A DNA stretch of 64,000 nt, taken from contig JAAEAF010006004.1 of NCBI GenBank assembly GCA_011037195.1, forward strand, positions 1-64,000, read 5' to 3'. The notes below the pieces were generated by a model, which had not been told where the DNA came from, did not search any database, and saw only the letters and a program-made list of their open reading frames with translations. This DNA is from Triatoma infestans. Taxonomy: Eukaryota > Arthropoda > Insecta > Hemiptera > Reduviidae. Within the stretch, counting starts at the first letter, position 1; each line of letters begins with the position of its first letter. Positions 33,114 through 44,718 of the stretch are shown here, in pieces. Made by a program: the position numbers and the translations under genes.

Positions 33114-34470
33114 CACTTTCTCTTACTGCTGTGAGAGAAATTATTGAGATTGTGGCAAATTTTCGTATTTTATTTTCACCAAAATAATAATTCGAGGTCA
33201 ATCTGAGGCTGGAAAAAAGTGGTTTTAGCGAAGGTTCTGAATGTGTGCGTGTGTATGTGAACCAAAAGAACTTAGAAACGAAAAATTGCTAGAAGCAAGA
33301 ATTTGATATTCCATTTAGGTATCTTTCACCGCATCTAAATAAGGTTTCGGATAAAATTCATTCACTGAAAGTACGATTTTTACTGAATGTTTATTTTCGC
33401 GATTTTTATCGATCGTAATCGTATACTATCTAAACACGTTTTATCTGTAACGTTTTTCTAGGAAAATTGAATTTTCGGAGGGTTTATAATAGAAGAGCAA
33501 CCTTTTAAAGTGCCACTTCTATACACTTTTAGGTTTATAGTATCTACATTACATGGTACATTAAAAGATTTGTAGCATTTTAAATAAAATTAGACTGCGC
33601 TAGTAAAATTAGACTAGTAAAATTTTAGACTGCGCTGGCGACTATTATTATTCGTTTAATTGTATATTCAGAGGGCACCTGAAAACATTCTTGTACGCGA
33701 ACAATTTCTCAATCAAATATTTCAAACAAAACTTATAGAGGTCCCCATCCATATTCATAGTTAGTACATCAAAAAATTTTTAAGAAATTCGTCGATGTGT
33801 TTATGGAGAAAAACGTAGAAAACTGAAAAAAACTGTTCAGTAAAAATCCACTTCCAATCAATCGATTCTTTTCAACAGTTTTCTTCAAATTCGGATTATT
33901 AGCAACATATTTAATTATAATTGGGAAGATAAAAATTGTATAATAAACGGAAATAGCACTTTATAAGAAAATATAACCCACCTTCATATATCCCTCCCCC
34001 AAAAATCGCCTTAAATGAATTTTTCCAAAGAAATGTTTTCAAATAAAAATTATATATAGCTCTTAGTATTTTTTTTAATATTGATATTTCAAGTGTGAAG
34101 AAAATGGTTGGAGCCATTTTTGAGAAAAATCGCAAAAAAGTGACAAAAAATAAAAACATTCAGTAAAGCAATACTTCCGGTTAAGGAATTTTGACAAATA
34201 ACTTACTGTCATATCCCCATGGTGGTACCTAAACGGTATATGAGGTTTAAACTCTCTACGATTTTTCGTTTTTGAGCTATGCTGTTCACATACATTCACG
34301 CACAGACACACATACACACGCAAATATATATATAAATACATAAACTATTTCCTAAAAACCACTTTTTCAGGCTTTAGGGGACCTTAAAACATGTATTTCC
34401 GGTGAAAACTTGATATAACGAAAATTTGACACGATTACAATACTTCCTCTTACTAGGATTAAGAGAAAGA
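33114..34470. mobile_element. Two DINE/Helentron-like copies in opposite orientation
   Basis: Plus-oriented part from CTTTCTCTTACTGCTGTGAG (33114) to about 33560 and minus-oriented part from about 33760 (CTGTTCAGTAAAAATCCACT, ATACTTCCGGTTAAGG) to CAATACTTCCTCTTACTAGG at 34438. Between them (about 33590-33720) is the repeat shared with 1.84-1.93 kb, with an internal duplication of TTAGACTGCGCT. Confidence 0.6.
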
Positions 34471-35735
34471 AACATGTTCAAAGAGGACGAAGTTTGTGTT
34501 ATTCTGAATGAGTGGGATGAGAAAATTCCCATATCAAGATATTTAAGAGCTGCGCTATCCTATAGAAGATTCATTTTTCAACAGTTTAATTATATCATTT
34601 TATTGTAACGCAGACGGAAATAATTCTGGCCTTTAAAAAGTATTGTTCCTTAGTTACTGTTGTATTTATGCATGTATACTGTTTAAATAAAAATACATTA
34701 TTATTACTATTATATATATATATATATTCTATCCTTCTTCCTCTAACCGCAGTAACAAAGGGTAGAGTAATGTACCGAGAGATCATCAAAAGTCCCTAAT
34801 TTCTAGATATTCTTCTCCCAAAATGTTTATTGAACCACTTACACAAAATGCCTAACAATATATGTATTTTCGTCAAAGATAATATAAAGACAAATTTTCT
34901 TTTTTATTACATATAATACAAATAACTGGTAAAATATATTTAAATCAATGCATTAATTAGAAGAGAATGAGGTTAAGGATTTCCAACGAGGACAAGACAG
35001 ATCACTGTTTAAAATAATATCATATTATCTGGATTTAAAAAAAAAAATATATATATATATATAAGAAATGTCAAACATGAAACTAGCGACATACTTTTCA
35101 TTCTTAATTTCTATACAATAGCAGTTATATATATTTCATAAATTTATAAATAAATGAATAATGTAAAAATTAACAAAATAGTAAATTCATTTTAAAATAC
35201 GTAAACATATATTGTTTATCAAAATGTCCGAATAAAAAACAAAAACGAAAATGAAAATCAAAACAAAAGAGAAAGTTTAATGTTAAACAATGAATGTAAT
35301 TATCTGAACTTAATTCTTCACAAATCTAATTACTCATTCAAGTACCTATAAACAAGCAATATACACACATACACAAAAAAATATACATACACACATCGAT
35401 AGAAAGTTGTCAGCCTACCGAAGCGTTTCAGACTTAATTTATTCAATAGTGATGGATTATTTCTTTATATTTTGATAGCGGTAACTCCTACTCGTTAGTA
35501 TGATATCAGGTATTCTTAGTTTGTAATTATTTTTCGATACTCATTTAATAAAACTTCTAAACACGCTTAAAATACGTATATTTGCACAAATTATGATTAT
35601 TATTTATGATAATGTCCCCTCCACCCCCGTAAACCGTAAACACCTACTTTGATAGTGGACGAAAGAGTGGCATTACTTTATTTTACTTATTCGGTATCGA
35701 ATGGTTATGAGAAGTAACCGATTACTAAGTAATGC
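34471..35735. other. AT-rich spacer
   Basis: Short (TA)n tracts near 34710 and 35050; no gene recognised. Confidence 0.45.
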
Positions 35736-35739
35736 CTAT

Positions 35740-35915
35740 TTTTTCAGACGGGCTCAACATCCAACTAGCAACTTAGGTCTCGCAGACGGTAGCGAAAGCA
35801 CCTACTTTAAAATAACATTTTTTTAAGCAAATATAAAATTTAGCAGTTATACGCGATACTCGAACTGGAGTCCTCCCACTTACAAGTCCATACTCATAAC
35901 CACTACACCAACACC
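35740..35915 (-). mobile_element. tRNA-derived SINE, family 2
   Basis: Minus strand: GGTGTAGTGGTTATGAGTAT (A-box region), then GTGGGAGGACTCC and AGTTCGAGTAT (B box), then an AT-rich body and the 3' part GACCTAAGTTGCTAGTTGGA TGTTGAGCC. A second copy at 44330-44510 shares the same order, which defines the family. Different from family 1. Confidence 0.6.
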
Positions 35916-36285
35916 AAATGACCACAATCATTTCTATTCAATCCAGATTTTTATTCAAACTGATTTCTATAAATGTGTAATTAGATAACAATTATAAAGA
36001 AAGCAAAACATATATTTCTGAGAAAACTCAATATTTCGAAAATTTAACACGAATGCAATGAAATATAACTTCCTCATACCTACAGTAAAAGAAAATGAAA
36101 ATTTAGTTCTTGAAATTAGGTCGATATAATAAGTTACGTATATATAATAATTACCAATTATACTATTTCAATTTGACACACCTTTACAATGGATTGCACT
36201 GTACATAAATATTTATCAAATGAAATAATTAAATAAAATATTTTCTATTTAATGAACTGAGGATGTAATATAATAAACTGAGGTG

Positions 36286-36323
<38 letters not shown>

Positions 36324-36896
36324 AGTATAGAACTAAACACAGTTTGAATTAACTCGCAAAGTCATGAACAATATGTTTTTTATTAAACAACAAGAATAGT
36401 AAAGTTCTGTTGCAAATAGAACACTTCCTTATATATGTACTTTCTCTTTAGTTCTACTTCGCAACATATAATATGTGTGTGTGTGTGTGTGTGTGTGTGT
36501 CTGAGTGTCTGTGTAATCAACTGTTTATTGTTTATTATTATCGTGTTATGGCTAGAAAATAAAATTCTATGTATAATTTTATGGTGAATTTGTAAAATGT
36601 AAATTTTATTATTATTATTTTATTATTATTATTACTATTATTATTATTTAGAAAAAAAAAAATAATAGTTATTTAATGCTAATAAAAATATTTCATTTAT
36701 AATATTGCAAATATTGAAGGCATTTATTTAGCAACAATAATTTAAATATTTTTACGTGAAACAATTATACAGCTTTCTCTCTTACTTTGGTACTATTAAT
36801 TCTGAAAACCATGATATATTGTGTTAAAACATATGTTTTATGTTTAATCTTATGCAGCGTTTAGAACCATGGCATTTTAGATGCCAATGATATTGT
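35916..36896. other. AT-rich spacer with microsatellites
   Basis: (TTA)n at 36289-36322 and (TG)n at about 36473-36501; an ATT-rich patch at 36606-36650. A weak minus-oriented DINE-like end may lie near 36000-36090. Confidence 0.5.
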
Positions 36897-36903
36897 ACTT
36901 TAG

Positions 36904-37987
36904 CAGCGCCCGCTCTAGCGGTTATGTCGCCCCGGGCAAAAAGACAAATTGCCGCCGCTTAAGAATATGTATATATTTTTTTTAAGCAAGTCTATGCATG
37001 TTTAAACACAAGCTGAAGCAGCGCTCTGCTCGCGTGCTAATGCTATTCTGTTCAGAGAAGTATAATATGCATGTTCAAACAAGTTCAAGCATCGTCCTTT
37101 ACAAATTCTTCGGTAAATTTTCAATAATAGTGTAAATATTTTTAGCTTTTAGATATAAATAAACATGGAACCTCCATACCAGACTGAAACGAATTGACTG
37201 GAACTTAAGGTATAAAGTGCTAAAAAGACTACTTGACAAACGTTCAAAACTGACTTTAGGGAACAAGAAAATAAATGCTATACAACGCTCTTTTAGCCCC
37301 CATTTGGACATACGGCATAGAATTCTACGGCATTGCAAAACAATCCAACCTTAACCAATCCAAACTCTACAATTTAAGATCCTAAGAACAGTAGTTGATG
37401 CTCCCTTCTACGTCTCCAACCATACAATCCACTGCGACCTTAATTTTCCATTCATCTCAAAGCTAGCCCAATTTCCTTTTCACAAAATTTCATTCCAAAC
37501 TAAATTGTCTAATCCTCTGATCCAGAATATGTCCACCAGAACACTCCCAAAAACCCTAGTCAGAGGCTGAAGCGGCGGTGGCCACGCGATCATCTTAACA
37601 AATAACGTCGACCTCCTAGGGTAGCTGCTGTGTAAGCTTGCCATGGTGGCAAACTAACGGCTTCCATCACTGGATGGTCGTCGTTCATATCTCTCAAGCA
37701 ACATGTACATATGTATATATTCACATATATATATATGCACACAAATTACGCACTTATCACTTTTGCTTGTTGTACATTGTATACAGTTGCAAAATAAATT
37801 AATAAATTAAAAAAAAAGACATAAACAATATAAATACGCTACGCATTATAAATTTTTAACGAACGAAAAAATCGATATATGAAATTTTCTATTAATTGAG
37901 TATTTAACACATCAATATTTTTCTCAACACTTACAGCCAAAATGGCGCCCCGGGACAAATGTCCGGGTTGATCTAGAGCAGGCGCTG
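36904..37987. mobile_element. hAT-like element with CAGCGCC inverted ends (1084 bp)
   Basis: Left terminus CAGCGCCCGCTCTAG and right terminus CTAGAGCAGGCGCTG are inverted repeats with one difference; GCCCCGGGC-like sequence follows on both sides. A 7-bp duplication ACTTTAG flanks it (36897-36903, 37988-37994). CAG...CTG ends and a TSD near 8 bp fit hAT elements. About 650 bp of its length is a nested LINE; the rest is non-coding. Confidence 0.7.
37163..37816 (+). pseudogene. Jockey-like LINE 3' end nested in a hAT-like element
   Basis: Opens with TWNLHTRLKRIDWNLRYKVL then KRLLDKRSKL (just after 37160), then across frames APIWTYGIEFYGIAKQSNLN, FKILRTVVDAPFYVSNHTIH, CDLNFPFISKLAQF and a basic end. 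This is the thumb and C-terminal end of jockey-clade reverse transcriptases. Frameshifts interrupt it. 3' end: GCAAAATAAATTAATAAATT then poly(A). Flanks AGATATAAATAA and AGACATAAACAA (10 of 12) look like an aged TSD. Confidence 0.75.
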
Positions 37988-37994
37988 ACTTTAG

Positions 37995-40785
37995 ACGATC
38001 GCTTATCGGTATCCCAAATAAACATTCAGATAAAAGTGGTAATATATATAACTACGGTGTATTTCTAAAAAAAAAAAAAGTAAATCTTAATGCTTCTTTA
38101 GAGAAGATTATTAAAGAAATCTGGTTCAATAAGAGGCGTAATTTACTAATTACGAAATTATTGTCTATTACTTTGATATAAATTGCTAAAAGAGTGACAA
38201 AAGCAGGTATCATTAAGGAATAATGAATATCTTAGAAGATGCAGACCAAATTCATGCTTCATAGACCCCAATTATAATAGGAGTGCTTAAAAAAAAAGTG
38301 ATCTTTAAGTTCTCAAAGTGTGACTTTTATTCTGTGTTTAACTCAGCATATATTAAATATATGTCTATTTAATCTGGGATAGTTTTCATATTATATAGCT
38401 GGGAAATCTAGATAATATAGTATTTTTGTACAATCTTTAAATTTCTTATACTTTTAATCGCTAGAAAGATTTTATGTTGCACTCTTTACGACACAATGGG
38501 ATAAGAGTAACCGGACGGCTGTTCTCCATTTTCTTTCAGACCAGGGATAGAGATAACTATGACTTCAATTAACAGGACATCAGAAGCTACAGCTTGTTAG
38601 ATATTAACATCGGATAATTGAGGAAACAAGGACTCCCAACGGAAGAAATAACAATTAAAATGGTAAAATACAGTTCATCATTTTATATATTTCCATTCTA
38701 GAAACTAGCATCTAATCTACAAAATTTAGAATAATCCAAATGAATTTCTATTAAATATATTCTATTATGAAAATAGATGTATATATTAGTAAAAATAAAA
38801 AGTTCATATAACCATATGTTACATATTCCCACAGTGAAACCCCCAAACAGAATATACAAAACTATAAGAAACCCAGTTTGCAGGCAGCAGGTGATGTAAC
38901 AAAATCTTTTATATTACTGAGGAAAAAAAGTTTCAGTAGTGTGATTTCCAAAGTTTATTTCTACATGTTACATAGAAAGAGGTAAGAAAGGGTAACTTTT
39001 ATCCTGTGTTTAACTAATTCTTTACATATTACATATGGTACATTTAGTGTGGGACACTTTTCATATTATGTAGCGTGGGAAATCTAGAAATTAAAGTATA
39101 TTTTTGTAAAATGTTTAAATTTCTAATGCTTTTAGTTACTAGAAAGTTTTTACATTACATACTATTGGATAAGATTATTGAACGACTGTTACCATTTTCC
39201 TACGTTTCATTCAGTCTTCAATCTACGTAAATATTCCTGGGTGATATTATTATGGGTAAAATTTAGAGAGAGAAAAAAAAAACTAAACTCCTTAATTCCT
39301 ATTTGGTTGAACCTAGTCTTTTTCTTTCATTTTCTGCACTATCGTTGCCTCCGTTAGATAGTAAGTCGTTAGGCTAGTTCTTAGGTTAAGTAGTTAGGAT
39401 AAGTTAGCAATTAATGGTTAGGTTTAGCTAGGTGATAATTTTAATTTTAAGTTAGGTTAAATTTAGTGTTAATATTTATTTAGTAGTATTTTTATTAGAA
39501 TTAATAATTTTATTATTAAGCAGCAGAATTAGGGAATTTCAACGAGACAGCTGTGGCAACACTGAGTAAGAGAACAACAAAATAAAAAGGTGTACTGAAA
39601 GATGTGGAATTTGTTTTACTTCGAGATGAAAGTTAAACGATGATTGTCGGATTTGTATCATCTATCTTCTCACCTCACTGATGCTCTGTCCTTCAACTGT
39701 TCCCGGTGAAGTCTGCAGAGAGCTGGAAAAATACAAAGAGAGACGGAAGAAAAGCATTTTTCCATGAGAGACCAGAGAAAACTGAGATAAGTTGTTGAAT
39801 AGTTATAAGTTATTAGATAGTTATTGAATAGTTTCGAACTGATTAGTAAAGTTACTATAAATCATTAGTTAAGATGATAATTATTATTTTATTCAATAAT
39901 AAGAAAGGGAAGGATAAACAAGCCCCCTACAATATCCAAATCCTCTCTGGACCAATTAATTATAGCTACCCTAAAAGTTTAATTACAACCTGAATCCAAA
40001 CCTGAATCTTACCCACAACCTGAAACCTACAAAACAACTGACATTATAATCTTAACGAAATAAAATTAATTTGTAATTGAATCTCTACAAAATATTTAGC
40101 AAAGTTACTATAAATCATTAGTTAAGATGATAGAAGAAAAATAAACCTCTAGACATTTATAATTTAAAAGAATAGAGACAATAATCTTTACAACCTTTCT
40201 CTATTATATACATATATACGTGGTCTAGATAAAGTAATACCATACCTTCATTCTAAGGAGACAATAGGACTAGACATTCTGACTTTATTGTTTTCCATTA
40301 TCCACTAAGCTATGACGCCCAACTTTTCATTTCTTAAACATTTTTCACCAATAATAAGTCCACAAATTTTGTATTTACCTTTTTATAAAACTTTTATTGT
40401 TCAAACTTATATAGATTAACTAAAAAAAAAATGTTTTGTTTGTTAAAAGTTTGTTGGCGTGTCATTTAATTGTATGGATTATTTGTAAAGGTATAAGAGC
40501 AGGTATAATTCTCTTTATGTGAAATAAAATTCTAGAATAACTCATATAAAAATCATTAGGCCCCAATTTTTTTGCTTAAAAATCAGTTTTGAATGAAAAA
40601 TATCTTGCCTTGATCTAAGGGAAAATATAATAGATCTTCTTCAATAAGTCAACGTCAAACTTCACCTATAATAGAAAAGTTCAAAAATCTGAGGCAAAAC
40701 GCTCATTCGATTTTTTCTTAAAAGTAATATTTAAATTACAAATATAATTGACAAGCAAGTGTTTTTGAAATCTGGAATTTTTAAC
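37995..40785. other. AT-rich region with two direct-repeat pairs
   Basis: A ~200-bp block at about 38300-38550 recurs diverged at about 38960-39210 (shared: TGTGTTTAACT, TTTTCATATTAT, GGGAAATCTAGA, CTAGAAAG). A 32-bp exact repeat (AAAGTTACTATAAATCATTA then GTTAAGATGATA) lies at 39848-39879 and 40101-40132. No gene recognised. Confidence 0.5.
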
Positions 40786-40798
40786 CAACATTTAGTAG

Positions 40799-41086
40799 TT
40801 GTGATGGTTGGTTCAGCAGAGCTGGAAAGAATCAGAGATATTTTCCGTGGTAGCCTGGCCTATCATCAGGATTCGTTTGTCAGCCAGTGTGATAACATAG
40901 ACTTGCACAGAGCAAATTCAGTTTATACTCCATATTCAGTTTATACAGAGTGTATAAACTGAATTTGCTTTGTGCAAGCCTGTGTTATCATACTGTCTGA
41001 CAAACGCATCCTGATGATGGGTGAACGCCCGAAACCGGTCGATGACCACAAAAATGAAGCAGCTACCACGGAAAATGTGTCTGATG
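40799..41086. mobile_element. Foldback element, subfamily 1, copy E (288 bp)
   Basis: Perfect 13-bp TSD CAACATTTAGTAG (40786-40798 and 41087-41099). Left tail TTGTGATGGTTGGTTCAGCA, then a left arm lacking the central ~50 bp with the ribozyme-like block, a palindromic centre (TTCAGTTTATAC...GTATAAACTGAA) and a full right arm ending GGAAAATGTGTCTGATG. Confidence 0.9.
41007..41044 (+). ncRNA. Hammerhead-like motif with canonical CUGAUGA core (copy E)
   Basis: CATC, CTGATGA, T, GGGT-GAAC-GCCC, GAAA, CCGGTC (C at 41040), GATG. The stem II change C to U keeps pairing as U-G, which supports selection for the fold or a shared active parent. Confidence 0.45.
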
Positions 41087-41099
41087 CAACATTTAGTAG

Positions 41100-42095
41100 C
41101 TATAAATAAAACATATCAATATAGGAAGTGCGGCAAGTACTTTAGATCTGTTGGTTTTGAAAATATACCAGCTACTGAGATGACTAAACGGCAACGCTAC
41201 CGTCTCTTTCCCCCCCTCCCAAATACTAGTTGTGAAAAAATTGGGAGATAAAGCTAATGTCCCAGCAGATCTCAGAAAAAGATTCAAATATAACTTTGTA
41301 TATACATTAACTTTTAGTGTTTAAAGGAGCTATCTAAATGTGATGATTCCATTGTAGACAACATACAGTGCCCGACACGTATGTCATACGTGAAAATGAC
41401 AACAGCTCCAGACGGTCTGCCCGATCACGAGATTGTCTATCAAAATTGTATTTATAAAAGAAACAAACAAACTGTATATATCAAAAAGTTAATAAAGACG
41501 ATTATTATTATTATTATTATGGTGTCTCTATCAATCCCAACAAAAACTTATTAACAATTTCATAGAGTTAGGCCCTAACATCATAAATACCCACCCCCAA
41601 AAATCAATGTTCCTAGAAAAATATTTTAAATAAAAGGTCTATGAAAAGTCGTTTTCGAAATAAGCAAAAAAAAAAAAAACGAAAAACAATTCTATAAAGT
41701 CGGTAACTTCCGGTTTACGGATTTTGACCATAACTTTTAATCAGATGCAATGATTGGGTGAAACTACATGGAATGTCAAGATTAAGCTTACTGTGATTTT
41801 TTGTTTATATATATTTTTTGTTTACACACTATTATTCACAAAATTATTTTCTCACATGAGGGAATCTCTAAACATGATTTTCAGGTTAAACTTTACTTAG
41901 CATACAATTCGTTGGTATCAATTTATATACCATCAAAATTCTGTTATTCATTGATCAAACTGTCTAGTTGCAATACTTTTGTTTTTTGATGTTGATATAA
42001 AAATTTTAAAAATAAAATTTGATTATTGAATAATAAATTAGCGTTTTGATTAACAGAATATTCTTTCCTTAATCCAATGAGAAGAATGTTCGAGT
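41100..42095. other. AT-rich spacer with a partial DINE-like copy
   Basis: A minus-oriented DINE-like fragment spans about 41580-41800 (TTCCTAGAAAAATATTTTAA, GTAACTTCCGGTTTACGG). (ATT)n lies near 41503. No gene recognised. Confidence 0.45.
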
Positions 42096-42180
42096 TACAA
42101 GGAAAGTGTCAGAGACATTTTCCGTGGTTGCCTGCTTCATTTTGTGGTCATCGACCGGTTTCGGGCGTTCGCCCATCTTC

Positions 42181-42796
42181 TTCTTCTTAGTCTGTTCCTC
42201 TTATCCCACTATAGCGGTGTCGAGGCCCTGCAGAGCTTTCTCCAACCGTCCCTATCCCGTGGCATCTCTTTCCTCCTTCTCCAATCCCAACCTCTGTCTT
42301 GGAAACTCTGTTGGACATTCTGTTCCCAAAATTCTCCTAGGCCTTCCTCTTTTCCTGAAACCAGTCAGTCTGGTCTCATATACCCTACTCGCCAGACTTC
42401 TCTCCGCCATTCTCATAATATGTCCTAACCAACGCAGCTGGCTGGTTGCTACGATCTCTGTTGCAGGTTTTATTTTTAAATTTCTTCTGATGTACACATT
42501 CCTAGCATTGTCTCTTCTTGTTTTCCCCTCTATTTTTCTCAAATATCGCATCTCCATAGCTTCGATAGCGCTTTGATGCCTTTCTGTGAAGGTCCAGGGC
42601 TCACTGGAATATGTAAGATTTAGCAGGAATACAGTCTTACACACGGCTATCTTTGCCACTTTAGAGAGCTTTCTGGCTTTCCTAAGAAAGCTTGTCTCAA
42701 AGCGTGAAAGTTACCATTGAAAGATGTCCAGCTCTTCTTGCATTATTCCTTGTAATCCATTAATTCTCGGGCTAACGAGAGATCGGCCCGTTGCGC
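42181..42796 (-). pseudogene. LINE reverse transcriptase tail nested in foldback copy F
   Basis: Minus-strand frame of 135 residues (42252-42659): KIAVCKTVFLLNLTYSSEPW, HQSAIEAMEMRYLRKIEGKT, RRDNARNVYIRRNLKIKPAT, QLRWLGHIMRMAERSLASRV, RKRGRPRRILG. This is the thumb and C-terminal tail of an endonuclease/reverse transcriptase LINE, lacking the catalytic domain, with an (AAG)n 3' end. It is nearly identical to the tail at 44756-45380, including the 5' truncation point and the insertion site. Confidence 0.85.
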
Positions 42797-42924
42797 TCGC
42801 CCATCTTCAAGATGCGTTTTTCAGACAGTGTGACAACACAGATTTGCACGAGTTTGTTTACACGAGTGTTATAAACTGAATTTGCTCTGTGCAAGCCTGT
42901 GTTGTCACACTGTCTAAAAAAACG

Positions 42925-42962
42925 CATCCTGAAGATAGGCGAACGCCCGAAACCGTTCGATG
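42925..42962 (+). ncRNA. Hammerhead-like motif, right arm of copy F (decayed)
   Basis: CATC, CTGAAGA, T, AGGC-GAAC-GCCC, GAAA, CCGTTC, GATG. Stem II loses one pair and stem III is weakened (G to T). Confidence 0.3.
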
Positions 42963-43051
42963 ACCACACAAAATGAAGCAGGCTACCACGGAAAATGTTT
43001 CTGATGCTTTCCAGCTCTACGGAACCAACCACCACAACAACTACAAGGAAA

Positions 43052-44329
43052 TTATAAGAACTACGTACTTATAACAGGCCATTTTTCTGCAAAGAAGAAA
43101 TAAATTATTCCAGATGACGTACGACTTTCACACACCAAAAGCAAAACTTTGCTTTAAGTTAAATCACATAATATTATGGTAAAAACATTGTGAATTGTTA
43201 GTAATTTATATGTTCCTTCCATAGAACCAAAATATATTTCAATAATTGCATCATCCATAAATTAATAAATATTAATTTATGTAAAATATTTGCATATATT
43301 TTTTTTTTTTTTTAACAATCACATAACTTTCTCTAGCTGCTAAACAGATAGTTTTCATTGACAAATTTTCTTCAAACTTAAAAAAAAAAACCCTCAATTT
43401 TGAGGATTATTTGATTTTCTCGGAAATGCAGTTGGATAACCATGTTTAAGAAATCTGTTGGTATCTATATAGAAAATCGCAAGGAACTGGATAAAAATCG
43501 TTTAGTAAAGTTGCACATCTATTCAACTTTACATCAAATTAGGAATTTTGGCAAATCTTGGAAGTCTTAACAATATGGATATAAGAATAGTAAGTATAAT
43601 TTCGATGAAAGCCTAACGTTAGCCCAGAAAAAATGGTTGAAATATAAGTCGTAGCTCTTTATAAGTCCAGTTGTTTATATATTAAGAATTATGCAAATAG
43701 TTGGAGCCGCTTTCGTATATAAAAAAAAAACACAAAAAACATAAACAAAATAATGGATTTCCAATGAAAATTGAATTAATGAAAAATTTGACACGATTGT
43801 AATAAATCCTATAACAATAGAAAAGGCTAAGTTATAAATACAGGAAGTTAATATTATATATTTTTCCATAAAGTTTCTTTATGATTGTTATATTATAAAA
43901 TAAAAAGTTCAACTAAATCATGAAAAAGTTAATGTGGTTGAATGCAACCCGCAGAGAAACAATCATACACAGCTGTTTAAAAAAAAAAAAAAAAAAAAAA
44001 CCAACCTGCATCCATGTTTGACAATGAGGTATGGTATTATGAGTGTACGGTTAGCGCCCTATATATTATTGGAGTGCTAAACTGGTGCTGTTGTGAGAAT
44101 TTTGTATAAAGAATATCAATATATACAGCTGGCCTATATTCTAGCTGATAGTAGGAGAAAACAAGAGAGGGTCGCTGAAGAATTTTATGGGCTACTCTAT
44201 AGCCCTTTTTAAATGTCGTAATAACGTTAAAAAAAAAATGTCACCCGACCTTCACATAATCCAAATGAAAATTATATTTTAATTAGGAATTTTCAAATCA
44301 TTTCAAAAATCCTTGTGTTTTTTCATTGA
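43052..44329. other. AT-rich spacer with a partial DINE-like copy
   Basis: A minus-oriented DINE-like fragment spans about 43312-43829 (CATAACTTTCTCTAGCTGC, AATTTGACACGATTGTAATA). The remainder is AT-rich; a poly(A) run lies at 43980-44000. Confidence 0.5.
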
Positions 44330-44515
44330 CAATTTCATTCAGACAGACTTAACATCCAAATTAGGTGTCTTGGACGGAAGCGGAAGCACATACTTTACTA
44401 TTAACAATATGTTATGTAATATAAATTTAGCAGTTATAATCACGCAGGACATGAACTGGTAACCTCCCAATTACAATTCCATGCTCATAAACCAAATACG
44501 CCACCCCGCCGTTGT
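44330..44515 (-). mobile_element. tRNA-derived SINE, family 2, second copy
   Basis: Minus strand: GTTTATGAGCATGGAATTGT, GGGAGGTTACCAGTTCATGT (decayed B box), AACTGCTAAATTTATATTAC, GTATGTGCTTCCGCTTCCG, GATGTTAAG. Same block order as 35740-35915. Confidence 0.55.
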
Positions 44516-44718
44516 GTTTTGAGCATGATTTTTTCTAAACGAGTTTTACATTTAACTTCTAATAATATTAATAAAAAATACAATTTTTCTAAATGATTTA
44601 ACACAAACCATTAGTAACTTTAATTTTTATTACTTTCTCTAATTGCTGTTAGAGGAAGTATTTGGAAATTGAGTTTTCACTGGAAAAACACGATTTGAGG
44701 TACCCTGAGTCAAAAAAA

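Larger units (their letters stand above)
42106..43041. mobile_element. Foldback element, subfamily 1, copy F, carrying a LINE tail (936 bp)
   Basis: 10-bp TSD TACAAGGAAA at 42096-42105 and 43042-43051. The left arm (GTGTCAGAGACATTTTCCGT) is cut inside its hammerhead-like block by the LINE at 42181-42796; the arm resumes at 42809. The right arm ends GGAAAATGTTTCTGATGC with the tail TTTCCAGCTCTACGGAACCA. TCGCCCATCTTC is present on both sides of the LINE (42169-42180, 42797-42808), the expected LINE TSD. Confidence 0.9.

Noticed and set aside
39360..39470. Several TTAGG words (insect telomere repeat)
   Set aside because: Irregularly spaced, mixed with other sequence; not a tandem array.
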